This document shows, in pieces, positions 50,321 to 62,300 of a stretch of 64,000 nucleotides of DNA. Numbering within the stretch: the first letter of the stretch is position 1; every line of letters begins with the position of its first letter. The translations under genes were made by a program, and so were the position numbers. The DNA is from Branchiostoma lanceolatum (taxonomy: Eukaryota; Chordata; Leptocardii; Amphioxiformes; Branchiostomatidae): positions 5,099,383-5,163,382 of the forward strand of contig NC_089732.1 in the NCBI RefSeq assembly GCF_035083965.1, given 5' to 3'. Below the pieces are notes generated by a model, which saw only the letters and a list, made by a program, of their open reading frames with translations, was not told where the DNA came from and ran no database searches.

Positions 50321-53300
50321 GTGAGCACTTTCTTTTGTAATTTCCTTGTTTACCTTTAGTTGTTGTACAATGCCATTTTTGTATGTGTACATATATTTAC
50401 GATTGTACCAAAATAAGTGCATGGTCACTTTAATATATATGTCGCACGATCGCCGCACGACCGCAAGCTGAGGGCATTCGTGAGATTGTCGTGTATCAGT
50501 CGTGCAAAAATATTCAGCTGTCTTGTTACCCAAAGATCTGTCTTGGATCTTTGTCGGCGGTTTGTTGTCACAGCCTGCTTGAAAATCCGATGACATAAAG
50601 ACCGCACAACGACCGATGACAGTAATGTGAATGTGACCGCATCACAAGATATATACAATTTGTAGTTATGATAGATTCTAGACTAGTCGACATACGTTAA
50701 TCTCCAATCAGATCTACACGGTGCCAAAAATCGTATATGCTAGCCAGAGAAGCTCCAGTCCGCACCGTAGGACTGTAGCTTCTCTGGCTAGCATGTACGA
50801 TTTTTGGCACCGTGTAGATCTGCTTGAAGATTAGACAAACGTGGCGTTCCTGGATCTAGCCTTGTCACACACCCTGCTCAATCCCCCTGTTGAGAGCGAC
50901 CCTGTGCCCTCTTGAGTCGCTTAGAGACTTCGCTGTGTACCGAGACAATTTACGATGACCTGGCGATGGTAAGAGGTTCGCTAAGGGGGTGTACATACAC
51001 GGACAGGCTTGGTAAAACATGAGGATTTCTTACTCAGTCAATAACAAATCCAATAGAACAACAACAAGAACGTTACGTCGATGAAGGTTAGACATCCAGT
51101 CATGATCCAGATACATAATGTACAAAATAGATCAAACCACTAGACAAGGTCAGAATTTTCAGATTCGCTACATCTTTGATCACACACTGTTGAAGGTCAG
51201 GCAGGGGAGGCTGTCTGAAACGTCTGACTCAGTTAGAGACCTTATCCAATTGTTATATTCATTTTGTATAGTGGAAAACAGTGTTATTATATAATATAGT
51301 GGCGTTGGTATCCAAAAATCCAGCGCCGGTCATATCTAGATATCAAGAGTACAGAACATTTTCTACAGCCATATGTTGGGGAGGGGATATTTTGGTTGGT
51401 TCGTGTTTCCACAAAGCGGAGAGGAGACTCGGGAGCTATAGGTTTGGATTCCAGGCTAAGTACTAGTACCTACGGTTCAAATTTGGGTTCAAAATTAGGT
51501 TCCTTTTCAGGCCCTCCCCGAACCCTCAGTGATGGACTAATCCTAACCAGACGACCCACGCGAAACTTTGACACTGACATTGACACATTCATTCTGACAC
51601 GTAGACAAGGGCACTGTGACCTCTGTCAGCATCAATTTACGTGCCTTACGCTATGGCCTACACTTCACACCGGCTTGTGTGAGTGGGGAGGGTTTTTAGC
51701 CACGTCCACATGACTCAAATTCAAAACAAAACACAGTATCACAGAATTAAAGTTTGAATCTTTCCCAAACCTTTCAGTTTATGACAGGCGGGGCCCATCT
51801 CTGTCTCATCATCTATAGGATAGTCCTTGGGTCACACAGGTGTACATGCACTACAGCAGGGGGCTGTTAGCCTGGAATCCAAACCTATTATAGCTCCCGA
51901 GTCTCCTCTCCGCAAAGAGACGAGAGAGGAGACTCGCGGAAGCTATAAGTTTGGATTCCATGTGACCCGGCAAGGGTTTTGAACACACGACCCCACGAGT
52001 ACAAGTCGAACAACAAGCTTCCCAGTATAATTAACTCGTTTGGGTTTTTCTTCCAAACCCTCCCAGGAATGGCCGCACATTTGCTTCCAATTTAGGCCAT
52101 CAGCAGCCGCTTCTTTGACTTATGACCACCCGCTGAACCGATGTACAGAACCAGATGCCTTCACGTCCTTCACTTGATACACCTCGCCATCCTCTTCCGC
52201 CAATTTTTGTTTAGACTATTAGTAGAATGACCCGGTCAAGCTATACACGGTCCCAAAACATTCTATATAGAGTCTATACACGGCTTAGTACTTACGGTTG
52301 TCCATTCACGAACAACTTGTGTGGACTCATCATATAAATGTGTTGCCAACATCGGACAACATTGTACCATAAAAGATCATAAAAGATGCTTCAACTCGTT
52401 AGAGTATGATTATGTATGTAACGTTATGTTGCAACACAGTGTCGTTCTTTCCCCCCATTTGGTAGAACGATTATGAGCCTACCCTGCATGTGCCGCTAAA
52501 CGCTAACGTAGCGTTTCATCCAGATGTGAGGATGTCACGCCTCGATTATCCATAATCATAACGGCATAATCTACAAAACAGATTTGAAACATTTCAATCA
52601 ATGTGTGCCATCTAAAATGTGTATCATTTGCATAGTACTGTCTACAGCGATGCATCGCCCCCATTGAAGCCAGGAAACATTTAGAGAAGCGAAGAGAGGG
52701 AAAGAGAGAGATACTGTTCGCAGTGGGAGTGACGGTAGCCCCTGTGTACGCACACGTAGGGCGGAGGTATGTCCCTCATGGACAGCTCGACAACAGTGGA
52801 AGACAGATGGGTTTACACATCTGTGGGTGGGGTATCATATTCATTTGGGATCGAATGGACTAAAAAGATTTATACCGCTCAGCGCCTAGGGAGGCATCCC
52901 CTTCACAAGGACAATCTCGTAGCCTGGATGCCAGACTGTTTCCAGGGTCTATACAGGCCAGCTTCTCGGCTCCAGGGCCAACATGCCCCTAGGAAATTCT
53001 TCAACAGATCCCCCTGAGTTAGATCCCTGCCCAGCACGATAGATGTAATAGAGATCGGGGTTCTGGCATGCAGGCTAACAATCGCCTTGTCATGCTTTTA
53101 TCAAAATTGTTATTTATGCAAAATTATTGAAATGTTCACGGTGGTTTAATGTTCGCGGTAACCTCTTCACCGCGAACTTTAAACCACCGCGAAAATACTA
53201 GTTCTGTGTTCTATCCGCCTACCCGTTTGTTTTAACCGGGAACTTAAAACAAAAACACCGCGACCACTCCGTTTTCTCCCTAACTCAAATCCATTTACAG

Positions 53301-56300
53301 AATCCTCGTGATTTAGTATGAGAGTTTTTTAGGCTATGGAAGATGAATTGTCCAACGTTTTGCTATAAACACAGAGAATGTTGTTATTAGCTATCATTAC
53401 ACACTAAACAAAGACCCGAGTACAACTTGTGTAAAAAGCAAATAACCATAACGGGAAATTGTCAGGCCATACGGTACTACAGTTTGCTTTGCTTGTGTCG
53501 TCTGTTGCTTTTGTTGCATTTGATGAGTCATTCAATAGTGGTGTTTGACTCAGGTACCCGCCATTAAAGACCCACCCCTATAAATAAATACAAGTCAAAT
53601 CATTATTGATCTAACGTTAGATATATCATACTAGTTTTAATGCAGTAATTCTTACCTCAGTATTGATGTTTACGTATACAATATTACATATCTACTTGTC
53701 GGAAACTTTACGTCTATCGTTTGTCAGTAGTTTCCCCACCATTTTTCAGCAAGTTGTAGTGTGTCTCGGGCTATCAGAAAATTTAGTTACCGTCTTACGC
53801 TTAGCTTAGAGATTTTAGTGCATAGATACACATATCTCCAAGCAGATGTTTGGGTAGACATTCATAGTGTTTTCTGACCGGTCGGGCTTCTTTGAGGACT
53901 CTTCTTTGATCTTCTTTGACGGCAGGTTTGGCTAGCGGTCGTCAGAGAAGCCCGAACTACCAGACAACGTCACGATTTTCTACCGTAACATCTGCTTGGA
54001 GATTCCATTCTCTGCCTATCTTATCCTGTCTCATTCTTTAAGAAAAATTTACCCTCTTCGCTGTTTCAATCAGTGACAAAAGTGGCATGCCCTTAGATTG
54101 ATGAGTTGATTGATTGAGAGAGTTATCCATCGCCCCCCCCCCCCCCCATATGCCAAAACACAACCATTTTTTCTCACAGCCATCCCAGTAGCCATCCATA
54201 CAGTTATTTAAAAGGAAACCCAAACTGAGTCACCCAGATGACTGATTATGTGTATCCTAATCAGAGATATCCCACATAATCTACTAAAAAGGCTGAGATC
54301 TGTTTTGTGGTAAAAGCATGGCTTAGGTAAAGCCGTGGTTTCCCTTCTTATCGTGTAAACATCTCAAAAGCTTTGGCGAAGCTGTAACTTGTTATCGCGC
54401 AGAGGCAAAACAAAATGTACCAGGAAACAAATCGGAAAGGATAGTCAATACAGAAAGAAAAGAGAGAAATAGCAAACGAGTCGGCAGATAACAAAAATAG
54501 GATTATTGATTCAGAACAACAAAAGAAAAAAAAACATTGACCCAAGTCCTTCGTATCATGGTAAAATGGTAAAGGTAGTCCCATAGCCTTTTTGAGGCCG
54601 TAGGGGCAGTGGTATGTTATCCACTGTGTCTGGGGCACGGTATTGGAAGGCGGAGCCCATCCCTCTCCTTCCACCAACTTTTACCTCCCTAACCAAAGCC
54701 ACGTGCACATCATTACACCTGGGTGGAGTAAGGGAAGTCATGTTAAGTGTCATAGCTTTCCCAAGGACACAACGTCTAGCCAGGAATCTAACCCAATACC
54801 ATTTTCATATCATGATGTTTTCCTTTTTCAATGTCATGTTTTTAAACAATACGACATCTGCTATTGACTAAAGATAGCCGGATTTCTAACGTTCACCTAA
54901 CCGTCCTCAGGGCAGTACTGTACTACATCTGCACCACGCTGATCGCCGTGATCCTGGGCATTCTTTTTCAATGTCATGTTTTTAAACAATACGACATCTG
55001 CTATTGACTAAAGATAGGGTTTCTAACATTCACCTGTCCGTCCCTAGGGCAGTGCTGTACTACATCTGCACCACGCTGATCGCCGTGATCCTGGGCATAA
55101 AATGAAATCAAGAACTGAAGAAGAGTAGGGGTTCCCCAGTGTACTTAATTGAAAACGTGAATCGTAGCGAAGCCACATTGCACTACTACTAATTGAAACT
55201 TACTCTAACTTTATCTGAAGCATTACGCTTTGAGTTATACCTGTTCTACATATGTCCCTTTCCGTCCCTAGGGCAGTGCTGTACTACATCTGCACCACGC
55301 TGATCGCCGTGATCCTGGGCATTCATTTTCAATGTCATGTTTTTAAACAAAACAACATCTGCTATTGACTAAAGATAGGATTTCTAGCATTCACCTTTCC
55401 GTCCTCAGGGCAGTGCTGTACTACATCTGCACCACGCTGATCGCCGTGATCCTGGGCATCGTGCTGGTGGTGAGCATCCAGCCGGGGAAGGGCGCGGGGA
55501 AGGTGAACCGGACCGGGCAGGCCCCCAGCGTCTCCACGGTGGACGCCTTCCTAGATATTCTCAGGTAACGTTATCTGTTTGTGAATTTTGTCTATTTTTT
55601 CCCACTGGTTGTAATGACTTCACCAGTTAAAAGAGAAAGAACATCCCGTGAAAGTGTCTTCTTTTGAACGTTTGAAGACAGGTGTCTGCATTTGTAGTTC
55701 GTTGTTCTACTGTACTCAATGTAAGGCTAGGTCGCTAGGACGATGTTAGAAGTGAAATATCCAGGGAGTGAAACTGTGTCACCATTGCGTCATGTGAACA
55801 TAGAATTTCGAAAAACTGTTGGTTTGTTTTCATCCAGGCGACCAGCGTGTATTTATTTGTACCAGAAAAAATAATGTGACATTGGTGGAGGTTGTCTTTG
55901 CGTTGTTTGTAAACGCAGGAAATGAGGTGTTAGATGATTACGCAACCGTGCTATTATGCACCTGCAAGCGTCAATAACTTGAATATTTTGTTATCCAGAC
56001 TTTTCTAAGTTTTGGTGCCAAAAGTTTATATTGAGTGCCTTTGTCAAGAGTGAAAGTTTCAGCGCCGGCGTCTAGGGAAAGCCAAGTTGACAGCTCAGTG
56101 GCTCAACATCCTTTTGTATATATCAAGCTGAAAGTTGGTTTACTGATACACTCTCCTTGTTCGGCAATGTTTTCTTTTAAACTACATCTTATACAACTGA
56201 CGCCATTTTCAGAATGACAAATCTGGAACTCAAAAGTCAAAGTCCACAGTAAACTTTGACATTATGAAAGCAACGCATCGTATGGTTACGCTTGGTACTA

Positions 56301-59300
56301 GTTTGGTGAATGGTACTTTATCAGACAATGGACAAACATTACATAACCACAACAACATGTAGCAGTCTGAAGTTGTATCTAATCTGATTACGAGTTCCAG
56401 TTTGTTTGTTTATCTCACGTCGTCCTCATTGTAAATAAACACGTGATAGTGACAAGATAGAAGTGGTACTGCTTTCGATTTCTTAAATCTCGTCAGTAGT
56501 AACAAGAGAATTACCGGTTAGCTAAGGAATGTACTTAAGCACCTGGGCAGTCTTGTGTAATCGCGTTGCCAGGAAACGTACGGAAAGACGGACGTATTGA
56601 TTGGTTTAGGCTACATACCATTGTAGCCATAAAGTCTCAGTCATTTTGTCTACTTGGTCCACACGTGACTAGTAATAAGTCACTGGGTGACAACTCTGCA
56701 GAAAAAAAGAAACGTAGGAAAACTGCGAAAAATAGCGAACCAATACGGCCAAAGACACAGTTTCTGAACAAATATTTTCAATTTATGTCACCAACCTCTG
56801 TTATAACGAATATCGTGCATGTCGTGTATTCCAGTTAAGTAATATTCATATCTATAGCCCATGGTGACCCAAATTTCACTATAATGCTTTACGTCGAAAT
56901 ATAGCTCAGACAAGCATACCTTTTGCACTGTCTATATTAACTAATACAAGAACACACACACCACGACCAATGGACAAGCCCCCTGCTGTAGTGCTTGCAC
57001 AACTGTGTGGCCCAAGGGCTATAGAGACGGAGATGGGCACCGCCCTACACACCGAAACGCGTGGGAAGGCTTTTTACCTAATATATACAATATTATACAC
57101 GTTCTCAGAAAATACATTACGATGTTTTTTCTCATTCCTAGTCGACGTCATTATCTACCTAGCACTGTTATACATTTTGCTTAGTCGTGTATTTGACTTC
57201 GTGTATTTGACTATATTTTTGCTTCTACAGGAATGTATTCCCTGACAATCTGGCAGCGGCGACATTCCAACAGGTAAGGAATGTTTCCCAAAATAGCTCC
57301 TTCAAACGACGTCTTCTAATTGCATCCGCCACAGCTTGATCAATCTCAAGACTTTCCCACGGAAATTACTTTCTTACGTAGAATGATAAATCTCTGGGCT
57401 TAGTAAACAAAACATTTATGTGGAAATGTTCAAACCTATGCGAAGGGCATCTCTGTGGGGGCAGCACCCGTCTTTCGGAAGGGACTTAAAATGTTCGAGG
57501 AGGTGCCTCGAGAATGTTAAAGGAGAAGGGCTAGCAACCCCTCCCTGAGAATACATACCCTGAAACAGCAAGCCCTGGCGCTAGGCACTACAAGATGAAC
57601 AACAACAACATTCAAGCCCCTGTTTGACCAAGCCCGCAATTTTATGACCAGCGTGCCCATAGCCTTGTTTACCATCTCACCAAAAGAGGTTATATTTTTT
57701 CACAATGGCTTCATTGTTGGTTTCTGATAAGGCAGCAAAAAGGTTTAACAACAATAAATCATGTTGTCAATCGTTAACTAACTTTATAGCAGACCCGGAC
57801 CGTCCTCTCGTGTTTGAGACCCCTTGGCCTTTCCACTGGATGGAGACAGTTGGACAACCAAAATCGGATTTGTATGATCTATGCGTGTTTGATTGTATCA
57901 TGATGTAAAAGCATTACTTGCAAATACAAACAAAAGTACTCTTCTTTTATCAATGACATCGTTTGAACTATACTACCAATGAGATTTTGGCCACTCTACG
58001 GTCACTGATGCTAAGTGTAGACGGGTAGTCTTCAAGCAGACCCAACGGTTGCAAAGGCCGTATCCAACTGGAAGAAGGAGTTTTTATTGCCTGACAACTT
58101 CTCGGGCTGACTGGAGATTCTCTGACTAGCTTGTACGATTTTGGCACCGTGTAGATCTGCTTGGAGATTTGTAGACGGGATCTCATGACTTGCTGCACCA
58201 AGGTTTTGACATCTACCGCGTCTATACACATATGATAGACATGAACAAATTTAACAACCTCTAGTCGCCACCGTGTACAAACAGTGTTTTACCGTGCACT
58301 TTCATGACCCCAAAAAGTCTACTTAACCCTTTGTACCCCCATTGATTACACCAAGTAAACTATAGTAACCCTTCCATGTTGTTTGAAGACTTGGGCGTTG
58401 TAGACAATGGGTGTTAGCTTGCACCCGACTCCGTGTTTCACGGCGTCACAATTTGCTGACAACAAACATTTAATCGGCACCAGCAAACTCATTTGTAGAC
58501 TCGTACATAAAATCATCATTGCCCGGAGATATGTTTATAACTTTTGCTATTGCTGTATCACAATTAATCAAATCACTAGTACACATAATGGCATTCAGTA
58601 GCTTTAACTGTTAAAATGAGGCCTTTTGTTCTTGATCTGTATTGTATTGTAGAAAGGGGCGTTGTCGCTAACAGTTTATGACTTTTCATTTCTTTGAAAT
58701 GGTGTTAAACAGTTTTGATATGAGTTGGCATTTGATGCCTCCGTTGCAGACTCCCTTGGTTGTTTTCTTGTACATGTACTTGTTTCTTATTACATTAAGA
58801 AGTCTTGATATACATCTAATAAGAAAACGGTAACTGCTCGAAAACAGCAAGGGGAGTCTACAACGTAGCTTAACTTTTGAGATATTTGTTTGTTTGTTTT
58901 AACATCTTTCTTTAACGCAAATGGTCTCTTCAGTTTCAAACAGTATTGAAAGAGGTGACACCGGAAGTCGTCAATGGCACGGCCGGAAATGACACGACGG
59001 TCAACGACACCATGCTCATGGTCAACGACACCATGCTGAACCTGACAGAACCCGCCAAGGCTTACGTCACCGAGGTAAATCATCTACCAGAATAAGAACG
59101 TTTTAATATCTTACGTACCTTATCATACACACTAAGTACAAGATGGAAGCAATATTACTCTTTGCAGGAGGCATTATTTCTGTGTGTCGGTTTGTCTGTG
59201 TGTGTGTGTGTGTGTGTGTGCTTCCACACTTATTTCCAAATGCTAGTCACGTCGAGGACACTGGCAGGAAGTTAGGTCAAAAGCCCCAGAAAGGTCCGAA

Positions 59301-62300
59301 AATATGTTATCAAGGGTTATGTCATTCCCTGTCTTCAATTTCCCGCTATATCGGTATGTCTGTTGCCAGTGGAAAATGTGCAGACAAAACCAGTGTGAAG
59401 TTCAGGATAATAGATAGAGCAAGAAATTAACAAATGAATATGTCAGGTATAGGATCTTCGATTTCTTGTTCTTCATTGACCTATCAAAGATAACAAAATG
59501 GCTTAAGAGCAGCCAGTGCCACAATATATGTCAACTCTTGGCCAAAGCTTTTACCTAACGGTCAATCTCTTTTGTAGTCACAACTTTTAACAGTTAAGTA
59601 AACTACACCTTTCTGGATGTCTTTTCTACTGCCAACACTTAAGACAACTTCAAACAACTCCATTGTGTCACCGTCATACTCAACGCAGTTGACTAGTGAG
59701 TTGCACATGAGTAGAAAGATGCCAGTCCTTGAGTAAAACAAGGTCATGTAATTTTGATAATCTTTCAGGGTACGGACTCACTATCTCCGTTGATATTAAA
59801 CAGAAACCAAGAAGGAATTTGTAAGTTCACGACAAACCGTAGCCTGGCTAGTATCCTCGAATACGAACAGTACAAAATGGACCTCACCCCTGATACGTAA
59901 ATGTTTACATTTCCGATAAAGCTGAGAGCACGATACGTGTTAATGGTCCACCTGTCAGAAATATCTGTCTAAGTGAGCTGAAAATGCTAGCATTATCAGA
60001 AATGTGACCAGGAAGTCCATTTAGCTCTGACCTAAAACCTAAAACAGAAAAAAATGGGGTGATAAGTGAAAAATCTTGTCGAGAGGGTTGAACTAATTTT
60101 TCTAAGTGGGTTGCCCCCCTCCCCCATTTCTTGGAACGCTTGGTGTCATTTCCTTGTGTGCTTACTCGTAACTTAAAAGTCTGCACGATACCCTTGACAT
60201 GCCCTTGACATTGAACATACCTGGTGGCAGGCAGTCTAAGAAACCCGATCATGGCATGATCGTAACCTTCGTGGCCACCAGTCTCGTGACATTTCTATGA
60301 CCTCCGAAAACGTTTGGCATTTTTGCGGCGAATTTGTTGTCGGCACGGAGAGTAGCGTACAGTGTGGCGAGATATAACACAGTTGTACAACCGTTCTTCA
60401 ACACCACTTTGTAAAGTAAAGAAGGCATGGCTTATATGTCACAACGTATCGTTAGTGCTTATGTTAGAAAGCCCACATGGCCTACATTTATGTCTGTATG
60501 TTTGCATGTTGTCAATCCAAACCAATGAAACCTTAGTAAGATGCCATTTTACGAAAGAATTTCTCAGATAACTTAGATATGTTTTCGGTAGCGTGGTTTG
60601 TTTTGTGGTTGAACAGTACAACTCAGGAAACTATGGATGGATTTTTCTAAAATTTGATACTTAGGTCTTAACCTATCGAAGAAATTCTTAGACTTTAGGT
60701 CCCCTGGTGCTTTTCCTTCGCACTGCAACAGGAATTCCATGTTTTTGTATCTTTTAAAAGTTTTGGTATGAAATGCTCATCTTGTCCAATCGAACGATCC
60801 TTAATTTTAAAGTCCAAGCAAACAAAGTCTGGAAACCAGTGCCTATGAGTATGACTTACTACCATAACGTTACATGGTTGTTGCGTCAGAAACAATTTCT
60901 TCTGATGGATCATGTACAAAGGTCAATACTGTTGTAAACTGTAATAGACCTCTTGCCAATTACGGCGGCCATTTTTAATTTCCCGGGGTCATCTAGGGGT
61001 CATGCACCAAAGTGAGGCTCAGGTTGGTGTGAGCCTATAATAAGCCTCTATTGCAATATAGGTATGCCATCTTTGGTGGTACATTTTGCCACACAAAAAT
61101 GAAAAAAATGCCGTAATTGGCAAGAGGTCTATTAATCATGATAACCGCCCCCCTCCCACAGGACGGCACCAAGGACGGCATGAACGTGCTCGGCCTCGTG
61201 GCCTACTCCATCGCGCTCGGGGTCATCCTCAGCACCATGGGCGAGGCCGGCCGACCGCTCGTCAACTTCTTCAACTCGCTCAACGACGCCACCATGCGGT
61301 TGGTCTGGGTAGTGATGTGGTAGGTTTCGTGAGTTTCGCTGTACTTGTTGTCTGGGGTCGAGTCGTTCTAGGTTAAGGTTTTGCGATGCGACCAAACGAT
61401 AGTAAGACCCTATTCTGTTTTACCCTCTAGTCATCGGGCGCCGCCATATTGATCTGTGACGTTATTGGTCGGCCATATTGAAACCTATCAGCTGACCCAT
61501 CTCGACCAACCATAGAATGCCTCAGCCCAACCAATCACATGAGATTGGAGTCACCTTATGAAAATACACGCGAAACCTTCACGTTTCAACGAATGGGTCA
61601 AAATCATGTTCTCTATTTGAGCTCCTGAATTTTTCATGTCCTATGTTTTACCTCCAGGTATTCGCCTATCGGTATCACGTTCCTGATCGCTGGGAAAATC
61701 ATTGAGATGTATGACGACCTGAGTGCCTTGGCTGGAGCCCTGGGGCTGTACACCGTTACTGTGCTGGTGGGGCTTGCTATACACGGTACGTAACGTCAAC
61801 ACTACTGTTGTTCCTTTATTGTATACTTGTACATTTGTAATACAATGTAGTATTGAAATGTAGTATTACACCAAACTTTGCAAATGTATACTACATTTGC
61901 AAAGTTTGGTGTAATACACCAAACTTTGCAAATATAAATTATTTCCTCGTAGCTATTGCCAGTTCACCAACAACTCAAGCTGGTGTGTTACTTTGAAGGG
62001 CGGTTATACCGGCTACAAAGATACAAATACAGATACACTTAAAGTTTTTGAATTACTTTCACCTCTGAACTTGCTACCGCCTCCATGTTGCAGGTCTGTT
62101 CGTCTTGCCTATGCTGTACTTCATCTTCGTGCGGAAGAATCCATTTGTTTTCATCACTGGTCTTGTCCAGGCTCTCCTCACGGCCCTGGGAACGTCTTCA
62201 AGGTATGCTGTAATCTAAGTAAATCTTGTTCAAAGTTGAAAGAAAAGGAAGAAAGAAAGAACTAGAACTAGAAAGACCGCCATTTACTCCTGAGCAAATA

